Shown one piece after another: positions 17,125 through 26,673 of a stretch of DNA of 64,000 bases. The notes below the pieces were generated by a model that searched no databases, was not told the origin of the DNA, and was given only the letters and a program-made list of their open reading frames with translations. The DNA comes from Anaerococcus marasmi (GTDB taxonomy: Bacteria; Bacillota; Clostridia; Tissierellales; Peptoniphilaceae). The stretch covers positions 1,291,501 through 1,355,500 of the forward strand of contig NZ_OLMF01000004.1 in NCBI RefSeq assembly GCF_900290195.1. The letters are read 5' to 3'. Made by a program: the position numbers and the translations under genes. Each line of letters opens with the position of its first letter. Position 1 is the stretch's first letter.

Positions 17125-18474
17125 CTAACCTATACTAATAAAACATTCTGGATATCTGATCAACTTCTCATCAGACTTTAGACCAAAGGCAAGGGCCATA
17201 GTCATTGGACCAATCCTACCTAAATACATACAAAAACCTATTAATATCTTAGCAATTTTTGAAAGATTTGCTGTAATCCCCCTAGTAGCTCCTACCGTCG
17301 CAAGGGCAGATACAACTTCATATAGGGTATCTATCAAGTCAAAGTCATCTGTAATAGTAATAATGAAAGTTACCATCAATACTAAGGCAAGGGAAATCAT
17401 AAAGATAGATAGGGCTTTTTTGATAGTCTCATCTCCTATGTGCTTATTAAACACAACCGGTTCCTTCTGCCTTTTGATTATAGAATATGTCGCAAGAACT
17501 AAAACTCCAAAGGTCGTAGTCTTGATACCTCCTGCAGTAGATCCAGGAGATCCTCCTATAAACATAAGACCTATCAGTAAAAGCGAGGTCGAATCTTTAA
17601 TATTTGAAAGATTAACCGAATAAAATCCAGCTGTCCTCGCTGAGACTGATTGGAAGAAGGACTCTATTATAGATCCCTTAAGGCCTTCTCCGACAAGGAC
17701 ACCCTTTTGGATTGACTCTAAAAGTAAGAAGCCCAAGGCTCCAAACAAGATCAATACTGCATTTATAACCAAAACAAGCTTTGAGTGAGTTGAGACTTGC
17801 TTAAACTTTCTCCTATAGAAAAACTCGCTTGTAACCATAAAGCCAAGTCCACCTATAATAATCAAAAGCATGAGGGTGGTATTTACCAAAAGATCTTTCC
17901 TTAATGGATAGATAGAATCTCCCATTATATCAAAGCCTGCATTGCAAAAAGCTGATATAGAGTGGAAAATCGAATACCAAATCCCCTTTCCCAATCCATA
18001 GGTCGGGATAAATCTTATAGAAAGAAATAGGGCTCCCAAAGCTTCTACTACGAGGGTAAAGACCAGTACATATCTAAAGAGCCTTACCATGCCTTCCATA
18101 CTCTCCACATTGAGCTGCTCTTTTAGTATTTGCCTAGACTTTATACCAATTTTCTTCCTTAAAATTAAAGGAATTAGTGAAGCCAGGGTCATAATTCCCA
18201 GCCCACCGATTTGAATCAAAATGATAATTACAACCTGGCCAAGAGTATTCCAATATATTCCAGTATTTACCGGAGTCAGCCCCGTAACACAAGAAGCACT
18301 TGCCGCAACAAAAAACGAATTGATAAGTCCAGTACTCTTACCTGTTTGAGTTACATAGGGAGTAGATAGGATAAGTCCTCCCAGACTTATCAAAATCAAA
18401 AATCCCATGGACAAAACAAAGGCAGGATTTTCTGTAGCCTTATCGAAAGTTCTTTTCAAAATATTTTTTTCCAT
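17125..18474 (-). CDS. ktrB: Potassium transporter KtrB/TrkH family
   Basis: This is a membrane K+ (Na+-coupled) uptake channel of 449 residues with four M1-P-M2 repeats. The pore glycines are visible, for example in ASCVTGLTPVNTG, SAFCNAGFD, ARTAGFYSVN and ATVGATRGIT. Membrane helices fill the protein. It is followed by ktrA with 8-base spacing. An AAGGAAGG ribosome site precedes the ATG. Confidence 0.93.
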   Translation of the reverse strand: MEKNILKRTFDKATENPAFVLSMGFLILISLGGLILSTPYVTQTGKSTGLINSFFVAASASCVTGLTPVNTGIYWNTLGQVVIIILIQIGGLGIMTLASLIPLILRKKIGIKSRQILKEQLNVESMEGMVRLFRYVLVFTLVVEALGALFLSIRFIPTYGLGKGIWYSIFHSISAFCNAGFDIMGDSIYPLRKDLLVNTTLMLLIIIGGLGFMVTSEFFYRRKFKQVSTHSKLVLVINAVLILFGALGFLLLESIQKGVLVGEGLKGSIIESFFQSVSARTAGFYSVNLSNIKDSTSLLLIGLMFIGGSPGSTAGGIKTTTFGVLVLATYSIIKRQKEPVVFNKHIGDETIKKALSIFMISLALVLMVTFIITITDDFDLIDTLYEVVSALATVGATRGITANLSKIAKILIGFCMYLGRIGPMTMALAFGLKSDEKLIRYPECFISIG

Positions 18475-18615
18475 GATAACCTTCCTTACACAATCAAAGG
18501 GGCTGACATCTAGATTTGCCCTCCCCTAACTTAAGAGGATTTTACATCTTGACCTATTTTTTGTCAACGATTCGATGGTAAGTTTGCTGGGTATAAAATA
18601 CTAAAGGAGGAAAAT

Positions 18616-19164
18616 ATGACCCTATTAATAATTTTAATTATTCTAGTCTTTGTAATAGTCATATATTCAGTTACAACTTACAATACTTTTGTAAGGCTTA
18701 ATGAGATGGTAGAAAACTCCATGGCTCAAATAGCAACTGGACTTCAAGCTAGGTGGGACAGCCTAAACAACTTGATTGATATGACCAAGGACTACAGCCA
18801 ATTTGAAATAGAAGCCCTAGAGAAAATTACAAAAAACAGGACAGACATAAACAGAACTTCCGATGCAAAGGAAGTTGAAAGCGAAAACAGAGAATTTGAA
18901 AAAGCCCTCTCTTCCTTCTATGCAGTCGCAGAAAATTATCCAAGTCTTAAAACAAGTGATCTCTACAAGGAGACTATGGCTACTATGACAAAACACGAAG
19001 AAACTCTTAGACATTTGAGAATGGTCTATAATGACACCGTGACTAAGCTTAACAGAAAAATAAAATCTTTTCCTGCAAATATCCTTGCTAATATTTTTTC
19101 CGTAAATACTAAAGATTATTTCGAAAATACAAGCGAATCATCTTCTATACCAAAATTTAAATAG
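18616..19164 (+). CDS. LemA family protein
   Basis: This 182-residue protein has one N-terminal membrane anchor (LLIILIILVFVIVIYSV) followed by a helical domain. The family hallmarks are VRLNEMVENSMAQIATGLQARWDSLNNL and the AENYPSLKTSD motif (around residue 112). LemA proteins have no firmly known biochemical role and often sit beside DUF2207 or TPM-type membrane proteins, as here. A perfect AGGAGG site lies before the ATG. It is in an operon with the next gene, seven bases away. Confidence 0.9.
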   Translation: MTLLIILIILVFVIVIYSVTTYNTFVRLNEMVENSMAQIATGLQARWDSLNNLIDMTKDYSQFEIEALEKITKNRTDINRTSDAKEVESENREFEKALSSFYAVAENYPSLKTSDLYKETMATMTKHEETLRHLRMVYNDTVTKLNRKIKSFPANILANIFSVNTKDYFENTSESSSIPKFK

Positions 19165-19171
19165 GAGCCTT

Positions 19172-20875
19172 ATGAAAATTAAAAAACTAAGCAAATATCT
19201 TCTAGCCCTTATACTTTTTCTACTTCCTAGAATCTCTCTTGCCGATAGTTTCGATTCACTAGATATGGACGTTACCATCGATAAGAATGGTGTAGGAAGT
19301 GTAGAAGAAGTTTGGCAAATAGTTGAAGACGAAAGAGATTACACCGAAAGATACAAACTTATAGAAAATTTGAGAGGAATAAAGATAGAGGACTTTTCCC
19401 TAACTTCTTCCCTAGGCAAGGACTTTAGTGAGATGAATCCCTGGGACTCAGACCTATCTTTTGAAGAAAAAGCCTACAAATATGGAAGAATCGATAGGAA
19501 TGACGAGACGGAACTTATTTGGGGTATATCCCGCCGATACGCAATTAACACCTACAAGCTATCTTACAAGATAAATCCTCTAATAATAGGCCTCGAAGAT
19601 AGTGATATGCTCTTTTTCCAATTTGTCGGAGAAAACTTTGACCACAAGCCAGGAAGGGTCAATATCAATATCAAAGGCTTTGAGCCCTTCGATCAAAATG
19701 TAAAGATGTGGGGCTTTGGCCTGGTTGGAGATATCCATAATACCAATGGAAATATAGTCCTTAAATCTACTGGAGAAGTTGACTATGCTACAGTCATGCT
19801 AAAATTTCCTAAAGGCTATTTCAATACATCCTATAAAGAAGATAAAACTTTCGACGATTATGCCAATATGGCAGTTAAGGGATCAAAATGGGAAGAGCGA
19901 GAAGGAGAGGCTAATACCGACCCAACTCCTTGGTATGTCAAAGTAATCCTCCCTCTCATTCTCCTTTTAGGCTTAGGATCAATATTTCTTGGAGTTAGGG
20001 CGAAGAAGCTTCATTTTGATGAGAATAATATTACAAATGATGAGGCACTCAAAAAGGCCAAGACCTTCAAAGACCAGTACTTTAGGGATATCCCCTATGA
20101 TTCCCATATAGAAGATACCTATCTATTGGCAGAAAAGGCCTATCCTTATGAGGTTAATCAAGGAAATTACATGAATGCCTTTATCCTAAAATGGATTTAC
20201 GATAAAAATATCGAAATCAAAGCTAGAAAGGAAAAGGATAAAAATGCCAAGATAAGAATTATCAATAGACCTACTGATATGGGTAAGATGGAGGAGGCCT
20301 TCTTTGATATAATCGAAAAGTCACAAGAATATTCCAAAGACGGTCTTGTCTCAAACAAAAATATAGGGAAATATTTCAAGAAAAATAAGGAAATCACAGA
20401 AGACTTCTATGAAGACTTCTTACCTAGGTCAAGGGATGGCCTAAAGGCAGGAGAATACTTAAAAGATATAAGATTTGAGAAGAAATTCGCTAGGACTAAA
20501 AGAGAAGGATCCGAGCTTGAAGTTACTCCTAAAGGAATTAATCTTTATGAAAATCTAATTAAGTTTAGAAATTACCTAGAAGATTATTCCTTGATAGAAG
20601 AAAGAGATGCTAATGAAGTTCATATTTGGGACTACTTCCTAATATATGCAGCAATTTACGGCATAAGTGGTAAGGTCTTTAAAAACCTAGAGAAAACTTA
20701 TCCAAACTATAGCAACAACTCAGTCTTTAACTACTATATGATTACAAATTCAAGAAACTACTCCACTATGACCCAAGCCAATATAACAAGCTTTACATCA
20801 GCAGGAGCTGGCGGAAGCACATCCTTTGGCGGCGGAGGCGGAAGCTTCGGTGGAGGTGGCGGCGGAGGTCGCTAG
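19172..20875 (+). CDS. DUF2207 family secreted/membrane protein
   Basis: This 567-residue protein has a signal peptide (residues 1-24, ending ISLADS), an extracellular beta-rich DUF2207 domain (about 25-230), one TM segment (VKVILPLILLLGLGSIFLGV), a cytoplasmic or wall-facing helical region, and a glycine-serine rich tail (GGGGSFGGGGGGGR) of the type seen in LemA-linked DUF2207 proteins. It is cotranscribed with lemA. The function is not established for the family; a role in envelope maintenance is only inferred. Confidence 0.85.
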   Translation: MKIKKLSKYLLALILFLLPRISLADSFDSLDMDVTIDKNGVGSVEEVWQIVEDERDYTERYKLIENLRGIKIEDFSLTSSLGKDFSEMNPWDSDLSFEEKAYKYGRIDRNDETELIWGISRRYAINTYKLSYKINPLIIGLEDSDMLFFQFVGENFDHKPGRVNINIKGFEPFDQNVKMWGFGLVGDIHNTNGNIVLKSTGEVDYATVMLKFPKGYFNTSYKEDKTFDDYANMAVKGSKWEEREGEANTDPTPWYVKVILPLILLLGLGSIFLGVRAKKLHFDENNITNDEALKKAKTFKDQYFRDIPYDSHIEDTYLLAEKAYPYEVNQGNYMNAFILKWIYDKNIEIKARKEKDKNAKIRIINRPTDMGKMEEAFFDIIEKSQEYSKDGLVSNKNIGKYFKKNKEITEDFYEDFLPRSRDGLKAGEYLKDIRFEKKFARTKREGSELEVTPKGINLYENLIKFRNYLEDYSLIEERDANEVHIWDYFLIYAAIYGISGKVFKNLEKTYPNYSNNSVFNYYMITNSRNYSTMTQANITSFTSAGAGGSTSFGGGGGSFGGGGGGGR

Positions 20876-20881
20876 AATAAG

Positions 20882-20934
20882 AAAAAACAAATCCTTAAGC
20901 AAAGTTACTTTATGCTTGAGGATTTGTTTTTTTC
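20882..20934. terminator. Strong intrinsic terminator after the lemA operon
   Basis: A long hairpin, AAACAAATCCTTAAGCA pairing with TGCTTGAGGATTTGTTT (20885-20932), is flanked by A- and T-runs. It mainly ends rightward transcription. Confidence 0.88.
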
Positions 20935-20939
20935 TTAAA

Positions 20940-21337
20940 TAATAGCATATATAATTTCACGGGAGGATGGATTTATAAAAAGTAGCCCTTCTTCATATAA
21001 TTAGATAAATTCTTTGGATTTCCTGGCAATCTATAGGATTAACCATCTCCTCTATCTAGGATAGATTGGCAATTTAGCCAACAATTAAGAATAATTTCTA
21101 CTAAGAAATCCCTATAAATTAAGATCCGGAACTTGTTTATAATCTTAGGCTCATAACTTTAATTTATATACTTGTTAAATTAATAACTCGGCCTTATAAT
21201 ATAAACTTAGAGATAGTATTTCTTTTGGAAACTATACTCTATAACACCATTATTTTTTATTTTAAAAACGAGCTTATATACTTAGCTAATAAGACTCAAA
21301 TAATTTGTTACTTAAAGGCTATCGATTTTAGTACCAT
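20940..21337. other. AT-rich intergenic stretch upstream of IS110-family element
   Basis: I find no open reading frame with a ribosome site here and no recognisable RNA. Part may belong to the left end of the insertion sequence or be decayed DNA from earlier insertions. Confidence 0.4.
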
Positions 21338-21381
21338 AAATAGTGTAAGAAAGAAATTAATTTCTATCTTGCACTATTTTT
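21338..21381 (+). repeat. Terminator-like hairpin at the left side of the IS110 element
   Basis: AAATAGTGTAAGA (21338-21350) pairs with TCTTGCACTATTT (21367-21379) with one G-U pair, followed by Ts. It may block read-through from the flank into the element, or be a left-end transposition signal. Confidence 0.6.
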
Positions 21382-21388
21382 GTATAAT

Positions 21389-21565
21389 GAAGATGTAGTA
21401 TGACGACCGTCTTTTAGGGTTTAAACATCCGCCAATAAAACTGTCATCTATCTCTTCATTATTCATATTCGGTTAAGCAGGTTGGGCAAAAAGTCCGTGT
21501 CACGAGCTAAAATGAGTGTAATGGTGCAGGTAGGAACTACAAATTAAAAGAAAGAGGGTAATAAA
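21389..21565 (+). ncRNA. Candidate bridge RNA region of the IS110 element
   Basis: About 175 bases without coding potential lie between a TATAAT box (21383-21388) and the transposase ATG. IS110-family elements with a long left-end non-coding region are known to express a structured bridge RNA there that pairs with donor and target DNA. The GC content is above that of surrounding spacers, and short self-complementary stretches are visible. The RNA itself is inferred; no loop assignment was possible by eye. Confidence 0.5.
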
Positions 21566-22789
21566 ATGATATCTATAGGAATAGATATAGCAAAAGAGAA
21601 GTTTACAGTCTGTGCACTAGAACAAGGTAGCAAAATCATTTGGAAGCCTTTTGATGTCCATCTTAAGAAAACAAAAGTAGAAGAATTTTTAAAGAAACTA
21701 GATTCATTAAACGAAGAAGTAAAAATAATCATGGAAGCAACAGGTAAATACCATCTTCCAATCCTCTATGAATTAAAAGACAAAGGATACTTTGTAACTG
21801 TGGTAAACCCTTTGAAAATGAAACAGTTTTGTCGAGTACTTAACTTTAGAAAAGCAAAAAATGATAATATAGATGCCATACAAATAGCAGAATATGGCTT
21901 GATGTACTGGAAAGAATTACAAGAATACAAAATAGATTCAGAAAATTTCAGAGTCCTAAAAGAATTAAACAGATCCTATCAGCACTATATGGACTTAAGA
22001 ATAAATCAAATGAACTTCATAGACCAAACAATAAGTCAAACATTTCCAGGAATAAAGAAATTAATTCCACACGCGTCAGGAGACTTTTCAAAAGATAAAC
22101 TATTAGACTTCTTAGAAAGATGGTGGCATAAAAACCTAGTATTAGAAAAAACAGAAGAAAAATTCATAGAAGATTTTAAAAACTGGGCAAAAGAAAAGAG
22201 ATACCATCCTAATGCTGATAAAGCTAAATCCATATACAAGCTCGCAGAGGAAAGTATCTCAACTCAACCTTCTAATAGCTCATATATAAAGACTAGCATA
22301 CAAGAAGGAATAGAATTGATAAAACATATAAATCAAATTCTACATACTATTTTATCACAAATGATAGAAATTGCCGAGCCCCTAGAAGAATATCAAGAAG
22401 CAAAAAAATTCTCAGGAATATCAGATAAATTAGCAGTACAAATCACAGCAGAGTTTGGAGACTTATCAAAATTCAAAAATAAAAAAAGTTTAATATCTTT
22501 TGTAGGAATAGATTCACCACCATATGAATCAGGGAATTTTAAAGCAGACCAGAGAAAAATAACAAAAAGAGGCAATGCAATACTAAGAAAAGTAGGTTAC
22601 CAAGCTATGAAATGTATGATGAGTGCAAAAGATCCTGAAAATGAAATATATCTGTATATGGTAAAAAAAGAAAACGATGGAAAAGCGAAAAAAGTATGTA
22701 AATTTGCAGGATTAAATAAATTCTTAAGAATATACTATGCAAAAGTTATGGCATCAAAACAAGAAAAGAAGTTGTTAAAAGTAGCCTAG
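21566..22789 (+). CDS. IS110-family transposase
   Basis: This 407-residue DEDD recombinase has an N-terminal RuvC-like domain: GIDIAKEKFTV gives the first Asp, MEATGKYH the Glu, and KAKNDNIDAIQIA the two later Asp residues. A coiled-coil middle follows. The C-terminal Tnp_20 domain contains FSGISDKLAVQITAEFGDLSKF and the SGNF segment, where the family's serine nucleophile lies. An AGAGGG-type site precedes the ATG. Length is full, so it is likely functional. It differs strongly in sequence and codon choice from the other IS110-family gene at 52514. Confidence 0.92.
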   Translation: MISIGIDIAKEKFTVCALEQGSKIIWKPFDVHLKKTKVEEFLKKLDSLNEEVKIIMEATGKYHLPILYELKDKGYFVTVVNPLKMKQFCRVLNFRKAKNDNIDAIQIAEYGLMYWKELQEYKIDSENFRVLKELNRSYQHYMDLRINQMNFIDQTISQTFPGIKKLIPHASGDFSKDKLLDFLERWWHKNLVLEKTEEKFIEDFKNWAKEKRYHPNADKAKSIYKLAEESISTQPSNSSYIKTSIQEGIELIKHINQILHTILSQMIEIAEPLEEYQEAKKFSGISDKLAVQITAEFGDLSKFKNKKSLISFVGIDSPPYESGNFKADQRKITKRGNAILRKVGYQAMKCMMSAKDPENEIYLYMVKKENDGKAKKVCKFAGLNKFLRIYYAKVMASKQEKKLLKVA

Positions 22790-22970
22790 AATTAAGAATG
22801 CAATAGTAAAAAAACAAGCCGATAGTAACCGGTTTATTTGGTATGCTCAAATTTAAACTCTAATTAACAAGGAGAAATACAAAATTAATTTGCTTTTCTC
22901 CTTGACTTTTGTTAGCAGGTTTTATTGTTAAAAAATAAACTATTGATAGCCTTATTTTTAAGGAGAATGT

Positions 22971-23354
22971 ATGAATATAGAAATGTTAGAAGGAAAAATC
23001 CATAGGGCTACAGTCACCGAGGCCAATCTCGATTACGTAGGCTCTATAACAGTTGATGTTTCTTTGCTAGAAGAATCTGGCATAAGAGAATATCAAAAAG
23101 TGCAAGTTGTCGATGTTAATAATGGAAATAGGATAGAAACCTACACCATAGCGGGAGAAAAGAATAGCGGAGTAATCTGCCTAAATGGAGCAGCTGCAAG
23201 ACTTTTTTCTACTGGTGATAAGGTAATTATCATGGCTTATGCTTCTTATAGCGAAGATGAGCTTAAAGATTACAAACCAAAAGTTGTCTTTGTAGATGAT
23301 GATAATAAGATTACCAAGATATCTAATTACGAAAAATACGGAACTTTATCATAA
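22971..23354 (+). CDS. panD: Aspartate 1-decarboxylase
   Basis: PanD makes beta-alanine from aspartate for pantothenate and CoA synthesis. It is a pyruvoyl enzyme that self-cleaves between Gly and Ser; the site is the GS in DYVGSITVD (residues 24-25). The [13 protein letters not shown] opening, the N-G-A-A-A-R motif (LNGAAARLF) and the 127-residue length are all typical. An AAGGAG site lies seven bases upstream. panC follows at 53 bases. Confidence 0.96.
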   Translation: MNIEMLEGKIHRATVTEANLDYVGSITVDVSLLEESGIREYQKVQVVDVNNGNRIETYTIAGEKNSGVICLNGAAARLFSTGDKVIIMAYASYSEDELKDYKPKVVFVDDDNKITKISNYEKYGTLS

Positions 23355-23406
23355 ATAAAAACAAGTGGTGTTTGGAGCTATCTCTAATAAAATTAGAGGA
23401 GAATTT

Positions 23407-24246
23407 ATGAAAATTATCAAAAGTATTGATGAACTAAGAGAAAATCTTAAGAAAGCAAAAATCGAGGGCAAATCTATAGGTCTTGTACCTACTATGGGCT
23501 ATTTACATGAAGGACACGCTAGTCTTATAAGAAGGGCTAGGAAAGACAATGATATAGTAGTTGTATCTGATTTTGTAAACCCTATCCAATTCGGACCAAA
23601 TGAGGACTTACTTACCTATCCAAGAGACTTAGAGGCTGATAGCAAAATATGCGAAGAAATCGGAGTAGATTATATTTTTGCACCAGAAGCAAGCGAAATG
23701 TATCAAGATAGAAAAGTCTTTGTAGATATAGAGGATATGTCTGATCACTTGTGTGGAGCAAAACGTCCTGGCCATTTTAGAGGAGTCCTTACAGTTTGTA
23801 ACAAATTGTTTAATATTACTGGAGCTGATAGAGCCTATTTTGGACAAAAAGATGCCCAACAGGTCGCAATAATCAAAAAACTCGTAAGTGACCTAAACAT
23901 GCCTATAGAAATAATCCCTTGCCCTATAATTAGGGAAGAAGACGGACTTGCCCTTTCATCTAGAAACACCTACTTATCAAAAGAAGAAAGAAAAGCTGCC
24001 CTTTGCCTATCTAAGGCCATATTTGCTGGAGAAAAACTAGCTAAGGAAGGCGGAAGTGTAGAAAAAGTAATAGGAAAAATGAAAGAAATAATCGATAGCG
24101 AAGAGCTTTCAAAAATAGATTACATTAGTGTAGTCGATCTTAAAACCATGGAAGATGCGAGTGATTTTAACGGAGATAGGCTAGTAGCTATAGCTGTCTA
24201 TATAGGAAAAACTCGTCTAATAGATAACTTTATCTACAGGGGTTAA
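23407..24246 (+). CDS. panC: Pantothenate synthetase
   Basis: PanC condenses pantoate and beta-alanine with ATP to pantothenate in the cytoplasm. The ATG at 23407 is chosen for its AGAGGAG site; a longer in-frame reading from 23365 lacks one. Motifs are VPTMGYLHEGHASLI (ATP site with HxGH), NPIQFGPNEDL, YFGQKDAQQ (KDxQ) and SSRNTYLS. The 279-residue length is standard. Together with panD and the transporter downstream it forms a pantothenate operon that lacks panB in this window. Confidence 0.96.
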   Translation: MKIIKSIDELRENLKKAKIEGKSIGLVPTMGYLHEGHASLIRRARKDNDIVVVSDFVNPIQFGPNEDLLTYPRDLEADSKICEEIGVDYIFAPEASEMYQDRKVFVDIEDMSDHLCGAKRPGHFRGVLTVCNKLFNITGADRAYFGQKDAQQVAIIKKLVSDLNMPIEIIPCPIIREEDGLALSSRNTYLSKEERKAALCLSKAIFAGEKLAKEGGSVEKVIGKMKEIIDSEELSKIDYISVVDLKTMEDASDFNGDRLVAIAVYIGKTRLIDNFIYRG

Positions 24247-24251
24247 ATATT

Positions 24252-25181
24252 GTGGAAAAAATATCTTCACTTTCAAGAAAAATCACCCAAAATATAGGCC
24301 TAATAATTATAGTTTTTTCTGTAATAGCCTACTTTCTTCCAGATTATTTTTCTTGGATGACAAACTATACCACCATCTTCCTAGCCCTTGCCATGTTTGG
24401 TATGGGAACTAGTATTGGCGGAGATTCCTTTAAGGAAATTCTCAAACATCCCAAGGAAGTAATGATAGGCTCTCTCGCCCAATTTACTATTATGCCTCTT
24501 ATAGCCTACCTACTTGCAGTAGTTTTCGGCTTAAATAAGGACATAGCCCTTGGAGTAATACTCGTTGGGTCCTGTCCTGGAGGAACTGCTTCAAATGTGA
24601 TAACCCATATAGCAAATGGAGACGTATCCTTATCTGTATCGATGACGATTCTCTCCACGCTCCTTGCCCCTCTTGTAACTCCCCTCCTAGTCTACTTACT
24701 AGCTGGTAAATGGGTCGAAGTCTCAATATTTGCAATGTTCAAATCAGTTGTTACAGTAATCCTTCTGCCTGTACTTCTTGGAATTTTCGCCAAAAAAATA
24801 AGCCCTAAGGGCGTAGAAAAGTCAAAGGACATCTTCCCTTTGATATCATCTTTGGCAATTATACTAATAATATCAGGTATTATCGGAGCTAACTCAGAAA
24901 AAATAAGACAATCAGGTCTTATAGTCCTACTCATAGTTATGATCCACAACGCCCTAGGCCTTGCTGGAGGACTCTTTATAGGAAAACTTTCAAAGATGGA
25001 CTACGACAAAGAAACAGCCCTAGCTATAGAAGTCGGCATGCAAAATAGCGGACTCGCCATACAACTTGCAACAGCAAATTTCGCCCTAAATCCACTAGCA
25101 ACCCTACCTGGTGCAATATTTTCAATATGGCATAATATATCCGGGTCAATTTTTGCATCAATCAGAAGAAAACATAAATAA
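24252..25181 (+). CDS. BASS-family transporter, probable pantoate/ketopantoate importer
   Basis: This 309-residue membrane protein has about ten TM helices of the bile acid:sodium symporter fold. Family motifs include MFGMGTSIG, the conserved VGSCPGGTASNVITHIANGDVSLS stretch (near residues 108-131) and EVGMQNSGLAIQLA. The start appears to be a GTG five bases after the panC stop, with AGGGG upstream. BASS proteins of the PanS type carry ketopantoate or pantoate; cotranscription with panDC makes that the likeliest cargo. Direct evidence for substrate is absent. Confidence 0.85.
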   Translation: MEKISSLSRKITQNIGLIIIVFSVIAYFLPDYFSWMTNYTTIFLALAMFGMGTSIGGDSFKEILKHPKEVMIGSLAQFTIMPLIAYLLAVVFGLNKDIALGVILVGSCPGGTASNVITHIANGDVSLSVSMTILSTLLAPLVTPLLVYLLAGKWVEVSIFAMFKSVVTVILLPVLLGIFAKKISPKGVEKSKDIFPLISSLAIILIISGIIGANSEKIRQSGLIVLLIVMIHNALGLAGGLFIGKLSKMDYDKETALAIEVGMQNSGLAIQLATANFALNPLATLPGAIFSIWHNISGSIFASIRRKHK

Positions 25182-25189
25182 TAAGCATG

Positions 25190-25230
25190 AAAAAAGACGA
25201 GAGTTAATCATTATTCCCGTCTTTTTCTCG
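25190..25230. terminator. Bidirectional terminator between pan operon and PTS gene
   Basis: AAAAAGACG (25191-25199) pairs with CGTCTTTTT (25218-25226), with A/T runs on both sides. It serves the convergent pan operon and PTS gene. Confidence 0.85.
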
Positions 25231-25232
25231 TT

Positions 25233-26642
25233 TTACTTTTCTTTAAGCATCTTATCTGAGTATCCTATAGTATAAGTTAGGGCAAAACTTACTCCTCCTG
25301 CTATTAGAAGCATTAGGATATACATTAAGAGGTTATCTAGATATAAGAGCATACCTGGAATAACTGTTACTGCCATTCCTGTTCCTTCTATCTTAAAGAT
25401 TGAAGCGAAAAATCCTCCTGCTGCTCCACCGACCATGCCCATGACAAATGGTTTGACAAATCTTAGGTTGATACCGAAAATCGCTGGCTCTGTGATACCT
25501 AAGGCTGCTGATAGGGCTGATGGGTAGGCGATTTGTTTGATCTTTGTATCCTTGGTCTTGATAGCTACTGCAAGAACTGCTCCTGCTTGACCTGCTGTCG
25601 CTGCTGATAAAAGAGCATTGAAGGCATTTCTTCCGTTATCTGCTAGGAGTTGTACTTCTAGGAAGTTAAAGATGTGGTGGATTCCTGTAACTACTATTAG
25701 TTGTTGGAGTCCTCCGATTAGGATTCCTGCTATACCAAAAGGAAGTCCTAGGGCCCACTTAGTTGCCTCGAGCACTACGACTTCTAGTTGGTGGAAGACT
25801 GGTCCAATTGCAAATAGGGAAAGCACACTCATTATAGCCAAAACTAAGAAAGGAGTTAGAAGTAAGTCTAAGCTATCTGGTATTACTTTTCTAAGACTTC
25901 TCTCAAGTTTTGCTCCAATTAGGCCTGAAATAAAGGCAGGAAGTACTGTTCCTTGGTAGCCTACAACTGGTATAAATCCAAACATTATTATTGGACTTGC
26001 GTCTCCACTTGCTACTTGGTAGGCATTAGGTAGGTTTGGATGAACTAGCATAAGGCCTAGGACGATTCCTATGACAGGGCTTCCTCCAAATACCTTAAAG
26101 GCTGACCAAGCCACTAGGGCTGGCAAGAAAGCGAAGGCTGTATCTGTTAGAATTTGTGTCCACATCAAGAAGTTTTGGGAAATATCGTCTGGCGTCATAG
26201 AGAAAACTCTAAGAACTTCCTCCTGGGTGAAAAGTCCCCTTAGTCCCATGAAAAGTCCTGTAGCTACTAGGACTGGAATAATAGGAACAAAGACATCACC
26301 AAAGGTCTTTATAGCACGTTTTAGTGGGTTCTTTTGGTTTTTCGCCTTATTTTCTACTGCCTTATCGTGAATTTTAGAAAAGTCATCTGGTAAATCTTTC
26401 TCTAGAGATTCGTAGGCATCGTAAACTTTGTTTACTGTTCCAGTGCCAAAGATGATTTGAAGCTGGCCTTCATTAAACATTGCACCCTTGGCTCCTTCAA
26501 GGTCATTGGCCATGTCCATATTGATTTTGTCCTTATCGTAGACTTCGATTCTAAGTCTGGTTGCACAATGTGCGACTGAGGAAATGTTTTCTCTTCCTCC
26601 AGCGGCCCTTATGGCTCCTTCTGCTGCTTTTTTGTAATCCAT
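25233..26642 (-). CDS. scrA: Sucrose-type PTS permease, IIBC
   Basis: This 469-residue phosphotransferase permease has an N-terminal IIB domain with the phosphocysteine in SSVAHCATRLRIEV (Cys 26) and a C-terminal IIC domain of about ten TM segments. The IIC motif GITEPAIFGINLRF fits the sucrose/beta-glucoside group; the VGYQGTVLPAF and DSLDLLLTPFL stretches point to sucrose or trehalose. There is no IIA domain, so a separate IIA must supply phosphate. No sucrose-6-phosphate hydrolase is adjacent. It is divergent from a LacI-type regulator and has two operator-like sites at its promoter. Confidence 0.85.
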   Translation of the reverse strand: MDYKKAAEGAIRAAGGRENISSVAHCATRLRIEVYDKDKINMDMANDLEGAKGAMFNEGQLQIIFGTGTVNKVYDAYESLEKDLPDDFSKIHDKAVENKAKNQKNPLKRAIKTFGDVFVPIIPVLVATGLFMGLRGLFTQEEVLRVFSMTPDDISQNFLMWTQILTDTAFAFLPALVAWSAFKVFGGSPVIGIVLGLMLVHPNLPNAYQVASGDASPIIMFGFIPVVGYQGTVLPAFISGLIGAKLERSLRKVIPDSLDLLLTPFLVLAIMSVLSLFAIGPVFHQLEVVVLEATKWALGLPFGIAGILIGGLQQLIVVTGIHHIFNFLEVQLLADNGRNAFNALLSAATAGQAGAVLAVAIKTKDTKIKQIAYPSALSAALGITEPAIFGINLRFVKPFVMGMVGGAAGGFFASIFKIEGTGMAVTVIPGMLLYLDNLLMYILMLLIAGGVSFALTYTIGYSDKMLKEK

Positions 26643-26673
26643 AATTTCTCCTTTAAATAATTACAAACAATTG

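Larger units (their letters stand above)
21338..22850 (+). mobile_element. IS110-family insertion sequence (first copy; ends approximate)
   Basis: The unit comprises a long 5' non-coding region, a DEDD transposase gene and a short 3' flank. The ends cannot be fixed from one copy because IS110 elements lack clear terminal repeats and often leave no target duplication. The left limit given is the start of a hairpin that precedes a -10-like box. The right limit is set after a hairpin-like AAGCCG/CGGTTT sequence near 22817-22836. The insert lies between the lemA operon terminator and panD. Confidence 0.7.

Noticed and set aside
22868-22904. CAAGGAGAA/TTCTCCTTG inverted repeat before panD, considered as a PAN-motif leader
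   Set aside because: A single stem without the bulged-A hairpin pair. It may be an IS end or a weak terminator, so I did not call a regulatory RNA.
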